This document shows, one piece after another, positions 1-6,469 of a DNA stretch of 18,547 nucleotides (within the stretch, counting starts at the first letter, position 1; each line of letters starts with the position of its first letter). The notes beneath the pieces were generated by a model that searched no databases, had not been told where the DNA came from, and saw nothing but the letters and a program-made list of their open reading frames with translations. This DNA is from Terrisporobacter othiniensis (GTDB lineage Bacteria; Bacillota; Clostridia; Peptostreptococcales; Peptostreptococcaceae): the NCBI RefSeq assembly GCF_000808015.1, contig NZ_JWHR01000004.1, positions 1-18,547 of the forward strand. The letters are read 5' to 3'. The position numbers and the translations under genes are program-made.

Positions 1-29
1 TTGCAACTGGATATACTCTGTTATATAAT
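1..29 (+). promoter_or_regulatory. Sigma-A-type promoter of the HD-domain gene
   Basis: A -35 element TTGCAA (1-6) is separated by exactly 17 nt from a perfect -10 TATAAT (24-29). This puts transcription start near position 36, about 27 nt before the TTG start codon. The gene therefore appears to be transcribed on its own. The call rests on match to consensus and spacing only. Confidence 0.65.
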
Positions 30-62
30 AAGTTTTACTACAAATTTGAAGGAGGTATTAAT

Positions 63-1052
63 TTGAGTTTAATAGATATATATAGCAAAGATTTCCCCAT
101 ATTTATAGAGGAATTAATAAATACACCTGAATTTAAAAGACTTAATAATATAGGTATGAACTGCGGATGTGAGTATACTAACTTTCCCATATTTTCTGAG
201 GGTAAAAATTATACTAGATATAATCATAGTATAGGAGTTGCTCTTATAATTTGGCATTTTACAAAAGATATTAAACAATCCATAGCAGGTCTGCTACACG
301 ATATAAGCTCACCTGTATTTGCTCATGTGATTGATTTTTTAAATGGAGACCATGAAAATCAAGAGTCTACAGAAGAAAAGACGGAAGAAATTATAGCAAA
401 CTCTGCTGAAATACAAACTATCCTAAAAAAATATAGCTTAACAACTGAGGATGTAAAGAATTATCATATGTATCCAATTGCTGATAATGATTCACCACTA
501 CTATCAGCAGATAGATTGGAATATACTCTTGGGAATGCTTTTTATTATGGTTTCAAATCTATTGATGAAATAAAAGGTATGTACAATGACTTAGTTGTAA
601 GTAAAAATGAATCTGGAGAAGACGAAATTTCATTTAGTACCTTAGAGCAAGCTATAAAGTTCACCTCTGTATGTATAGAGAATTCTAAAGTCTATACTTG
701 TAATGCAGATAGATTTTCCATGCAGTATTTAGCTGATTTATTAAAATTAGCAGTTGATAAAAAACTTATAAATATGGATGACTTATATACTGTAGAGGAT
801 AAGATTATAGAGAAACTACAGGAAGATGAAGAATTAAAATCTAAGTGGAATGACTTTAGAAATCTTTCTCAGATATTTACTAGTAAGGAAAAACCTAATA
901 ATGGATATTGGGTTAACATTCCTGCTAAAAGAAGATATATAAATCCTCAAGTAGTTTCTAAGGGAAGAGTTTCTGATTTAAGTGAAGAAGTATCAAAAGA
1001 TATAGATGATTTTTTAAATGTGGATTTTAACATTTGGTTAAGCGGAAAATAA
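63..1052 (+). CDS. HD-domain phosphohydrolase (dNTPase/SAMHD1-like superfamily)
   Basis: Predicted soluble cytoplasmic metal-dependent phosphohydrolase of 329 aa. The start is TTG at 63, chosen because GGAGG at 51-55 lies 7 nt upstream. Visible motif residues are RYNHS with H55, then H79-D80, then H88, an H97-E98 pair, and D150 in the segment SADRLEY. This is the H...HD...D metal-binding set of HD enzymes, with the same nine-residue HD-to-His spacing as the dNTPase motif HDxGHGPFSH. The middle of that motif reads SSP here, so the His that usually follows HD by four residues is Ser83. Substrate is unknown; a nucleotide or dNTP is plausible by family. It is monocistronic, with its own promoter and terminator, and is convergent with the MerR remnant. 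Family assignment is fairly sure; specificity is not. Confidence 0.8.
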   Translation: MSLIDIYSKDFPIFIEELINTPEFKRLNNIGMNCGCEYTNFPIFSEGKNYTRYNHSIGVALIIWHFTKDIKQSIAGLLHDISSPVFAHVIDFLNGDHENQESTEEKTEEIIANSAEIQTILKKYSLTTEDVKNYHMYPIADNDSPLLSADRLEYTLGNAFYYGFKSIDEIKGMYNDLVVSKNESGEDEISFSTLEQAIKFTSVCIENSKVYTCNADRFSMQYLADLLKLAVDKKLINMDDLYTVEDKIIEKLQEDEELKSKWNDFRNLSQIFTSKEKPNNGYWVNIPAKRRYINPQVVSKGRVSDLSEEVSKDIDDFLNVDFNIWLSGK

Positions 1053-1081
1053 AGCCATTGATTATATCAGTGGCTTTTTTT
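1053..1081 (+). terminator. Intrinsic terminator after the HD-domain gene
   Basis: A 10-bp stem (1053-1062 with 1066-1075, one G-U pair) closes a 3-nt loop and is followed by seven T (1075-1081). It starts directly after the stop codon. On the opposite strand it lies just beyond the end of the MerR remnant, but the T-tract on that side is poor. Confidence 0.85.
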
Positions 1082-1093
1082 ATACGTTAATTA

Positions 1094-1647
1094 TTATTTT
1101 TTCTCAATAGGTAGTTGTAGTTCTGTTAACCAGTCTTTTTCACTTTCTTTATTCCAAATACCATCAATATAATTCTCCCTAGGGCTATCTACTAAAGTAT
1201 ATCCATTTTCTTCAACCCATTTAAACGCAAAAGCATAAGCCTTAGACAAATCTCTGTAAGGTCCTTTGTGCATTACAGACACTACCTTAGTTGCTTCTAT
1301 CCTCTTAAATACAATATCATCAAAATCTGGTTTAATTTGCTCCACCGCCTCACAAAATTCCAAATTTATATCTTTTTCTTTATATTCATTGTCCAAATAA
1401 ACTATGAAACAATATTCTGGGATTTGGCATCTTTGCCTGAAATAATTGATTTAATCTCATCAATAGATAATCCAATCTGACGTAATGATTGTATTTTATG
1501 AAGTTCAAAAAGTTGAGAAGTACTGTAATAACGAAACTTCGTAAATTCATCTATTTCTTCTGGCTTTAATAAACCTATTTCATCATAATATCTAAGTGTT
1601 TTTATTGTTGTTTTACTCAACTTTGAAAACTCTCCTATACGTAACAT
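1094..1647 (-). pseudogene. MerR-family regulator with GyrI-like domain, broken by internal deletion and frameshift
   Basis: Two fragments of one BltR/BmrR-like regulator. The N-terminal part (1647 down to 1402) is a MerR winged helix-turn-helix: MLRIGEFSKL, TLRYYDEIGLL, YYSTSQL and the start of the dimer helix, ending in SGKDAK then a TAG. The C-terminal part is read one frame over. It starts before the apparent TTG at 1396, since PEYCFIVYLDNEYKEKD is open just upstream, and runs through VSVMHKGPY, YAFAFKWVEENGY and IDGIWNKE to the stop at 1094. These are hallmarks of GyrI-like effector domains. Full-length relatives are about 270 aa. The coiled-coil linker and first half of the effector domain, about 80-90 codons, are missing at the junction near 1420. 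The start is ATG 1647, with AAGGTGAT at 1659-1652 as ribosome binding site; GTG 1656 lies inside that site. A free-standing MerR DNA-binding domain of 81 aa could still be made. Confidence 0.82.
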
Positions 1648-1707
1648 TCGTATCACCTTCCTCGTATTTTAAGTATAGATTCTACCCTTTATAATGCCTA
1701 CATATTT

Positions 1708-2310
1708 TTATTGTATATCTACAATTATCATTCCACCCTTTTCTTCATACCCCGTATCCCATAATTCATTAAATGAAATCCAGTTATATTTTCCATAGGT
1801 TGCTATTTTTATAAATAATTCATCATCACTTTTCTCATATCCAACAATTAAGAACCAATGCCATACAAGTTCTTTTAACTTTGAATTTTTATGTTTTAAT
1901 AAAAGAAATGGTATGGGAGTTTCTTTGTCTATCTGATTTATAACTATTTTTTTACCATCAAATACTGAATTTTCTCCACCAAAAGGTGTCATCTTTATAC
2001 CTTGGTCATTAACATCATATAGATATTTTCCCAATCCATCTATATATAATTGTAGAGTATTGATTCCTGTCATTCTAGGGCGAAGATAAGGTTTCATTAT
2101 ATTAGAGAATTTGATATAGTCTGATTTTTGTAAGAAATTAATATCAAATGGATATAAATGCTCACTTCCTATAAGTATATTTAAATAAACACATAAGTCA
2201 CAAGCCGTAACTGCTGCACAACCTCCTAGTTTCATCATAGGATCCCAAAACCAATTTTGATTCCCCCCATAATGATCTTCTATATTAAAATATATCAATT
2301 CTTTTTTCAT
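1708..2310 (-). CDS. C39/papain-like cysteine protease-like protein, function unknown
   Basis: A 200-aa protein without signal peptide or membrane segment. A candidate papain-fold active site is visible: Gln18 in GGNQNWFW, Cys31 in KLGGCAAVTAC (Gly-Gly-Cys-Ala-Ala, followed by a hydrophobic helix), and His151 in VWHWFLIVGYE, which is followed by a beta-strand and the segment ATYGKYNWISFNELWDTG. This Gln/Cys/His order and the 'HW.L..GY' pattern are typical of C39-type and related bacterial cysteine peptidases, but similarity is at fold level only. The start ATG has AGAAAGGA about 10 nt upstream. It stands alone, minus strand, between the MerR remnant and the MFS gene. Substrate and role are unknown. 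A catalytically inactive binding protein, or a transglutaminase-like fold, is possible. Confidence 0.5.
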   Translation of the reverse strand: MKKELIYFNIEDHYGGNQNWFWDPMMKLGGCAAVTACDLCVYLNILIGSEHLYPFDINFLQKSDYIKFSNIMKPYLRPRMTGINTLQLYIDGLGKYLYDVNDQGIKMTPFGGENSVFDGKKIVINQIDKETPIPFLLLKHKNSKLKELVWHWFLIVGYEKSDDELFIKIATYGKYNWISFNELWDTGYEEKGGMIIVDIQ

Positions 2311-2476
2311 AGTTAATATTTCCTTTCTAATATCATTATCTTAACTAAATATTAACATCTTTAATATTAAATTAAAATAAAAGTATATATAAATTCATTT
2401 AATTAAAATAATAATTTTTTATATTATTTGAAATCCTAAACTATGCTTAAAGTAATATATTCTACAAATAAAATAA

Positions 2477-2558
2477 GGAACAAGAGTTGGAATACACAAA
2501 CTTATTATCATATTTATTTTTCATAAATATGATAGATTGCATATTCCTAACTTGTTCC
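2477..2558. repeat. Compound imperfect inverted repeat (82 bp)
   Basis: Outer arms GGAACAAG (2477-2484) and CTTGTTCC (2551-2558) are perfect complements. Middle arms GGAATA (2489-2494) and TATTCC (2542-2547) and an inner 11-bp perfect stem (2506-2516 with 2524-2534) are nested inside. Read on the minus strand it is followed by a T-rich stretch, so it could terminate the MFS transcript. It could equally be a small mobile palindrome or a structured RNA. Confidence 0.6.
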
Positions 2559-2604
2559 AGTTAATTTCTTATATATCCTACTAATTATATAATAAGTAGT
2601 TATA

Positions 2605-2631
2605 TCTATTTAGATTAATCATCTAAATAGA
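2605..2631 (-). terminator. Hairpin downstream of the MFS gene, possible terminator
   Basis: A perfect 11-bp stem (2605-2615 with 2621-2631) closes a 5-nt loop, 12 nt after the MFS stop codon. No T-run follows on either strand, so it is either a weak terminator or an mRNA 3'-end stabiliser. Confidence 0.4.
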
Positions 2632-2642
2632 CTATATTATAA

Positions 2643-3914
2643 TTAAGCAGCTACTTCTTTATCTACTTTTGTTCCTTTTTTATTTAATACGTCCATAGCT
2701 TTTATAGCAGATAATATACCAACATAAGCTAATATAACAGCTCCTACTATTGTCCACCAAGCTACTCCGTATCCCATTTTATCAACTACTATACCAAATA
2801 TTGATGAACCAGCAGCAAATCCTACACCGAATACTAATTGTACCATACCTAATACACCAGCATATTCTTTGTTTCCAAATAATTTACCAACAAGTAAAGC
2901 AGGACCTATTGTATAAGCGAATATTGATAAACCTTTTGCTACTGCGAATACATAAGCAAGAGGAGTTACATCTATTGCAAATATTAATGATAAATTAGAT
3001 ATTAAAACTATTACACCAGCTATTCCCATAGCTTTGAATGGTCCTATTTTATCGAATAAGTTACCACCAACTATAGTCCCCGCAAGAGAACATATAGCGA
3101 ATATAGATCCTATTATTCCTGTATTTACAGCTTCATTTAAATGTAAGTAAGCTGGATATTGTACTGATAATGCTGCCACATATATACCAACAAAGAAGAA
3201 TCCACCAGCAAGGAATTTGAATCCTTTAGTTTTCATAGCTTCAGCAACAGTGTATCCCCAGCTTAAGCCTTCTTCCTTATTATCTTCTTCAGAACCTTTA
3301 GCTCTTACAACTTCTGAAGCATCTTTTGGCATTCTTAACATGAATAGTATTATTGGTAAAGCTACTACTAAACCTACAAGACCAAATATTAAGTACGCTT
3401 GTTTAAATCCAACAGCTTTTATTAAAGCAACTGATGAACCTTGTAAGAATATATTTCCTATAGATCCCCCAGCCATAGCTGTAGATAAAGCTTTACCTTT
3501 ACTTGCTTCATCGAACCAAGCATTTATTAATAGAGGTATACCTAATGCAGATATTATAGCAGCACCTATTTGCATTATACCTGCTATTAAGTAGTATTGC
3601 CATGGAGCTGTTGCTATTGAGAAAGCAGCAAAACCACCACAACCTAATATAGCACCTGCTATGTATAAAGGCTTAAGGCTAAACTTTTTAAATAAACCAC
3701 CAACTATTGGTGAACCTATAGCTGAAACTAAAGTTCCTATAGTGAATATTAAAGAAAAACTTGCCATACTAAAACCTAATGCTTTGTCACTAACTACGTA
3801 GTACATGAATTGCGGTTGTAAGTTAGCTAAAACACCATAAGGTATTGCTTGTATAAGCATACATGCTATAACAACTTTCCAACCAGCAACAATTTTTTTG
3901 TTTGAATTACTCAT
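2643..3914 (-). CDS. Major facilitator superfamily transporter, OFA (oxalate/formate antiporter)-like
   Basis: Integral membrane secondary transporter of 423 aa, with about 12 hydrophobic helices. The first starts at VVIACMLIQ (about residue 14). A charged central loop lies at about 197-235 (RMPKDASEVV to EAMKTKGFK), and the C-terminus is short and cytoplasmic. The layout matches the OFA subfamily: an N-terminal GWKVVIAC helix, NAWFDEASKGKALSTAMAGGSIG between helices 4 and 5, and FGNKEYAGVLGMVQ in the second half. Known OFA members exchange oxalate/formate or move other monocarboxylates; the substrate here cannot be read from sequence. Start ATG 3914 has AAGGAGAG about 8 nt upstream. It is monocistronic, with palindromes downstream and a decayed ABC-F gene upstream in the same direction. 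Confidence 0.8.
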   Translation of the reverse strand: MSNSNKKIVAGWKVVIACMLIQAIPYGVLANLQPQFMYYVVSDKALGFSMASFSLIFTIGTLVSAIGSPIVGGLFKKFSLKPLYIAGAILGCGGFAAFSIATAPWQYYLIAGIMQIGAAIISALGIPLLINAWFDEASKGKALSTAMAGGSIGNIFLQGSSVALIKAVGFKQAYLIFGLVGLVVALPIILFMLRMPKDASEVVRAKGSEEDNKEEGLSWGYTVAEAMKTKGFKFLAGGFFFVGIYVAALSVQYPAYLHLNEAVNTGIIGSIFAICSLAGTIVGGNLFDKIGPFKAMGIAGVIVLISNLSLIFAIDVTPLAYVFAVAKGLSIFAYTIGPALLVGKLFGNKEYAGVLGMVQLVFGVGFAAGSSIFGIVVDKMGYGVAWWTIVGAVILAYVGILSAIKAMDVLNKKGTKVDKEVAA

Positions 3915-4215
3915 CGAATTCTCTCCTTTTGTTGTAAATATATAATTGCTGTACTAATAAATTAAGTATAACGATTTCAAATATTAAATTAAATATTATA
4001 AATTAATTTTCAGCACCAATACATAGTAGCACTGTAGCAGAGAAAAAACAAGGAAAACTTGTCGTACTATAAATTTATTTGTCGATTTTTCTACATTTAT
4101 CTATGATGATTACACAATTTTTTATAGTAGAATTTAAATATTAATTTACTTTTTATTTTAAATTACTTTAATATTTGTCATATAATTTATCTAATAATTT
4201 CTAGCTATTTCTTAG
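3915..4215. other. Intergenic region upstream of the MFS gene
   Basis: AT-rich and without an open reading frame of note. On the minus strand a TATACT lies about 55 nt before the MFS start but lacks a good -35, so no promoter is called. Two TAGCTATTT copies (4202-4210 and 4213-4221) lie at the end of the ABC-F remnant. Confidence 0.5.
4043..4062 (-). terminator. Weak intrinsic terminator downstream of the ABC-F remnant
   Basis: On the minus strand a 5-bp stem ACAAG/CTTGT (4062-4058 with 4052-4048), with a 5-nt loop, is followed by five T (4047-4043). It could end the ABC-F transcript before the MFS gene. The stem is short, so this is tentative. Confidence 0.3.
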
Positions 4216-4628
4216 CTATTTTAGCTTAGCTAAGATTAAGTCATATTTCTTTTCATATTCAGATTTTTTATAAGGATTAGTCTCCACACATAACATGGAA
4301 ATTACATAACTCATTTCATTTTCTAAGGATAAAGTTTCATCTTTATTTTTATGATTAAATGTTTTCAATTTTTATTGCCTTCATTTTCTATATACTTACT
4401 ATAATCTCCGTTAAACTCTTCAATTTGCTGATTTTTAATTTCAATAATACAGTCACATATTTTATCTATAAAGGCTCTATCATGTGATACTATAAGCATG
4501 GTTTTATCTGTATTTTTTTAAGATTCCTCAAGGGCTTCTAGGTAAATCTAATATTTCAAATTTATCTATATCTAATATTAATTCATCCAAATAATACTTT
4601 TTAGATTTTCTATATTTACTAATTGCAT
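4216..4628 (-). pseudogene. Remnant of an ABC-F ATPase gene (antibiotic-resistance ABC-F type)
   Basis: What is left is the beginning and end of an ABC-F protein of about 500 aa. From ATG 4628 the sequence reads MQLVNIENLK. After a one-base shift in an A-run it continues KYYLDELILDIDKFEILDL, the start of the first ABC domain before its Walker A. At about 4541 it jumps to ALEES, TMLIVSHDRAFIDK (switch/H-loop of the second ABC domain) and IEIKNQQIEEFNGDYSKYI. A one-base shift near 4370 leads into LENEMSYVISMLCVETNPY and YDLILAKLK, stopping at 4216. An in-frame TAA at 4520-4518 sits in the H-loop segment, where one base change from TTA would explain it. Walker A, signature and Walker B are all absent, so the product cannot work. 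The family mostly protects ribosomes from lincosamide, pleuromutilin and streptogramin-type drugs. The long antibiotic-resistance-type C-terminal tail and the attenuator upstream support that subtype. Confidence 0.78.
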
Positions 4629-4668
4629 AAAAAAATCCCTCCTCATTTGTACTCAAATATAAGGAGAG
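4629..4668 (-). promoter_or_regulatory. Transcription attenuator (intrinsic terminator) overlapping the ABC-F ribosome binding site
   Basis: In minus-strand RNA, CUCUCCU (4668-4662) pairs with AGGAGGG (4643-4637), and the inner AUUUG (4658-4654) pairs with CAAAU (4649-4645) around a 4-nt loop. Seven U (4635-4629) follow, and the ATG of the ABC-F gene begins at 4628. The 3' arm is also the Shine-Dalgarno sequence, so the hairpin would block both elongation and initiation. Attenuation in the leader is established for several resistance ABC-F genes of Gram-positive bacteria. Confidence 0.72.
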
Positions 4669-4783
4669 ACTATTATAATAACAGGCACACTAAAAAAGTT
4701 AGCAAACTAATATAAAAAGCAAATGGAATTTCCTTCTCTACATATTATTGCATTACTAAATATTTTATAATTTACTCTCCTTA
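4660..4783 (-). promoter_or_regulatory. Leader region with competing antiterminator pairing
   Basis: In the leader RNA, UAAGGAGAG (4783-4775) is perfectly complementary over 9 nt to CUCUCCUUA (4668-4660), which includes the whole 5' arm of the terminator. Forming this long-range pairing would free the ABC-F ribosome binding site. UAAGGAGAG is itself Shine-Dalgarno-like, so ribosome occupancy could switch the structure. The mechanism is inferred from complementarity. Confidence 0.55.
4699..4722 (-). CDS. Possible leader peptide (7 codons) of the ABC-F attenuator
   Basis: TTG 4722 follows AGAAGGA (4737-4731) with an 8-nt spacer and encodes MLFILVC then TAA. It lies between the two arms of the putative antiterminator, as expected for a ribosome-stalling leader peptide. 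Short size, a TTG start and the lack of a known homologue keep this tentative. Another weak candidate could follow the AAGGAGAG at 4782-4775 but lacks a normal start codon. Confidence 0.3.
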   Translation of the reverse strand: MLFILVC

Positions 4784-5155
4784 ATTTAAGCACTATAAAT
4801 ACACCTATTAATATAGGCTTTTAAAATTTATGATACTTTTATTTTAAAGGTAAATTATAACTTCATTTTAATTTTATCCGTACCCTTTCATTTTTTATTT
4901 TTCAATAGAATTTTATCATGTTTAATTTTTAATATCAATTACTAATAAATTTAAATATCTTGTATCATATCTATCTTATTTGTAAGAAATAAATTTAAAA
5001 TAAATAAACTTATTTAAATTAGAAAATTAACATAATATTTAACAATAAAAATATATAAAAATCAACATACCTCATTTATAATTAATAGTAAAACATTTTA
5101 AATATTTTTACTATTAATTATGCACATATGAAAATTTTTAAGGAGGATTTTATCC
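4784..5155. other. Very AT-rich divergent intergenic region
   Basis: It lies between the ABC-F leader (minus) and the TIM-barrel gene (plus). No reading frame with coding character was found. Promoters for both directions should lie here, but the near-pure A/T makes hexamer matches meaningless. The only clear structure is the inverted repeat at 5078-5121. Confidence 0.5.
5078..5121 (+). promoter_or_regulatory. Perfect 16-bp inverted repeat upstream of the TIM-barrel gene
   Basis: The arm at 5078-5093 (ATAATTAATAGTAAAA) and its exact complement at 5106-5121 flank a 12-nt loop. It ends 18 nt before the AAGGAGG of the downstream gene, so it lies in the 5' leader or across the promoter. It could be an operator for a dimeric regulator or an mRNA hairpin; no T-run follows, so it is not a terminator. 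Confidence 0.55.
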
Positions 5156-5830
5156 ATGAAACAAAGACCAAAATCAATAGATGGTACACTTAGAAAATCA
5201 TTTTTACGTGTTCCTGAAGTTATTAGAGAATGCAGCGGCATAAATATTTTTGGGAAAAGAATTAAGTCTCTTGTTTTTTCAACTGACTTAGCTATTATAA
5301 AAAATGTAAATGCAGACGCAGTAATAGCCGTATATCCATTTACACCTCAGCCCATAATTACACAATCTATTATTATGGCTTCTGATATCCCTGTTTTTGC
5401 AGGTGTTGGTGGAGGTTTGACAAAAGGAATTCGTTCTGTAATGCTTGGAACAAATGCTGAGTTGCAAGGTGCTATCGGTGTGGTTGTCAATGCTCCAACA
5501 TCAAACGGTGTAGTCAAAGCTTTATCTAATGCACTAGATATACCTGTTGTTGTTACTATTGTGAATGATGATACAAATATTCAGGAAAGAATAGATTCTG
5601 GTGCAACTATTTTTAATGTTTCAGCTTCTGTTGATACACCTAGGATAGTTGCCAAAATTAGAGATGCTTATCCTGATTTTCCAATAATCGCAACAGGTGG
5701 TCCTACTGATGAAAGTATCAGAAAAACCATAGCTGCCGGTGCAAATGCAATCACTTGGACACCACCTTCTATTGCTGTATTGTTTAAAGACGTTATGAAT
5801 TCTTATAGACAGAATTCGGATGCACATTAG
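5156..5830 (+). CDS. Small TIM-barrel protein with phosphate-binding-type C-terminus, function unknown
   Basis: A 224-aa soluble protein with an excellent ribosome binding site (AAGGAGG at 5140-5146, 9 nt before ATG). The beta/alpha repeat pattern is clear: SLVFSTDLAII, ADAVIAVYPF, IPVFAGVGGGLTKG, GAIGVVVNAPT, IPVVVTIVNDD, ATIFNVSAS, FPIIATGGPTDESIR, ANAITWTPPS. The last two strands carry a TGGPT turn and a following Gly-rich loop, like the phosphate-binding site of KDPG aldolase, ThiG and other ribulose-phosphate-binding barrels. I do not recognise a characterised orthologue; such proteins are often labelled 'hydrolase' without experimental basis. It is flanked by a perfect inverted repeat upstream and a MITE-like palindrome downstream, and is alone on the plus strand here. 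Fold is fairly sure, reaction unknown. Confidence 0.6.
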   Translation: MKQRPKSIDGTLRKSFLRVPEVIRECSGINIFGKRIKSLVFSTDLAIIKNVNADAVIAVYPFTPQPIITQSIIMASDIPVFAGVGGGLTKGIRSVMLGTNAELQGAIGVVVNAPTSNGVVKALSNALDIPVVVTIVNDDTNIQERIDSGATIFNVSASVDTPRIVAKIRDAYPDFPIIATGGPTDESIRKTIAAGANAITWTPPSIAVLFKDVMNSYRQNSDAH

Positions 5831-5858
5831 TAATTCATTTTCTATGGAATGTTATCTG

Positions 5859-5952
5859 GTACACTAGGACACCAACTTTTACAACACTATTAAATATACA
5901 GTATATTTTAGTTGAGTTTAAAGTCTGTTAGTTTTTATTATTTCTAGTGTAC
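5859..5952. mobile_element. MITE-like palindromic element or collapsed insertion-sequence ends
   Basis: Terminal arms GTACACTAG (5859-5867) and CTAGTGTAC (5944-5952) are perfect 9-bp inverted repeats. The centre is a perfect palindrome with AAATATAC and GTATATTT on either side of 5901. Between them the arms align imperfectly. The left end reads GGTACACTAGGACACCAAC then TTTT; its complement AAAAGTTGGTGTCC resembles ends I associate with IS3-family elements. No transposase is present and no clear target duplication was found. It might also serve as terminator for the TIM-barrel gene. Confidence 0.5.
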
Positions 5953-6006
5953 TTGATCTACTATCATTAATAAAACCTTTATTACAACTCAATTACACAC
6001 TTTATT

Positions 6007-6342
6007 TTACATTCCTGCTATACTTTCTTCTAGTCCATATGCATTAAATACTACACCTGCTTCATGTCCATAATTTTCTATTAGTCTATTTACAATTTCT
6101 TTTGCTGCTCTTTTTATCGATTCATTTATTATTATATAAAAAATGAATTTATATTTTTATGGTCAAAAACACCTTTTTTATTACCCTTATTTTTCTTTAT
6201 ATTCATTTTCTTTAGTATATAGATATGTATTTTTAGAACAACCTAAAGCTCCTGTAGCTGTTAATGCTATTACCAAGATTGCAATAAATATTTTATATGT
6301 TTTTTCAAAATATCCTCCATATGTAAATAAATTATTTTGCAT
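6007..6342 (-). pseudogene. Degenerate lipoprotein-like gene remnant
   Basis: On the minus strand a lipoprotein signal sequence is visible: a hydrophobic stretch IFIAILVIALTATGALGC with lipobox ALGC, then SKNTYLYTKENEYKEK and a stop at 6187. In that frame the only ATG (6342) has no ribosome binding site and lies 4 nt from a -10-like TATAAT. A proper site (GGAGG 6318-6314) leads to TTG 6308 and MKKHIKYLL in another frame, which would join the hydrophobic core after a one-base indel. Further down, in the same frame as the lipobox, 6156-6007 is open without a start: NESIKRAAKEIVNRLIENYG, then HEAGVVFNAYGLEESIAGM, with good coding character. I read this as a decayed gene with stops and a deletion, though the pieces may come from two genes. 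Parent protein not recognised. Confidence 0.4.
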
Positions 6343-6356
6343 TGATATTATACTAT

Positions 6357-6393
6357 AAAAAAGAGTATTGACAATTCAATCAATACTCTTTTT
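6357..6393 (-). terminator. Strong, symmetrical intrinsic terminator after the FMN-enzyme gene
   Basis: A perfect stem GAGTATTGA/TCAATACTC (6363-6371 with 6380-6388), extended by A/T pairs to 14 bp, closes an 8-nt loop. On the minus strand six T (6362-6357) follow. On the plus strand five T (6389-6393) follow, so it can work both ways. It lies about 80 nt past the stop at 6470. The loop-side TTGTCA (6374-6369) and TATAAT (6352-6347), 16 nt apart, also look like a minus-strand promoter for the remnant below. Confidence 0.85.
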
Positions 6394-6469
6394 ATTAATT
6401 TAATTAGTAGAAATTATTCTTATGCATCATTTTAAATCTAACTTTTCATTTAATTTTATTATTAAACTT

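Larger units (their letters stand above)
2311..2642 (-). other. AT-rich intergenic region with two palindromes
   Basis: No coding potential was seen on either strand. The part next to the C39-like gene (2311-2460) is nearly all A/T and gave no convincing promoter. The part next to the MFS gene holds a compound hairpin (2477-2558) and a perfect simple hairpin (2605-2631), listed separately. Confidence 0.6.

Noticed and set aside
3217..3594. 125-codon plus-strand frame inside the MFS gene
   Set aside because: Antisense shadow of a hydrophobic, biased coding sequence; no ribosome binding site and no recognisable domain.
3960..4000. Promoter for the MFS gene around TATACT upstream
   Set aside because: No -35 element at 16-18 nt better than three of six matches; not distinguishable from background.
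6143..6358. 71-codon plus-strand frame
   Set aside because: No ribosome binding site and low-complexity aromatic content. The opposite strand shows a lipoprotein signal, so this is its shadow.
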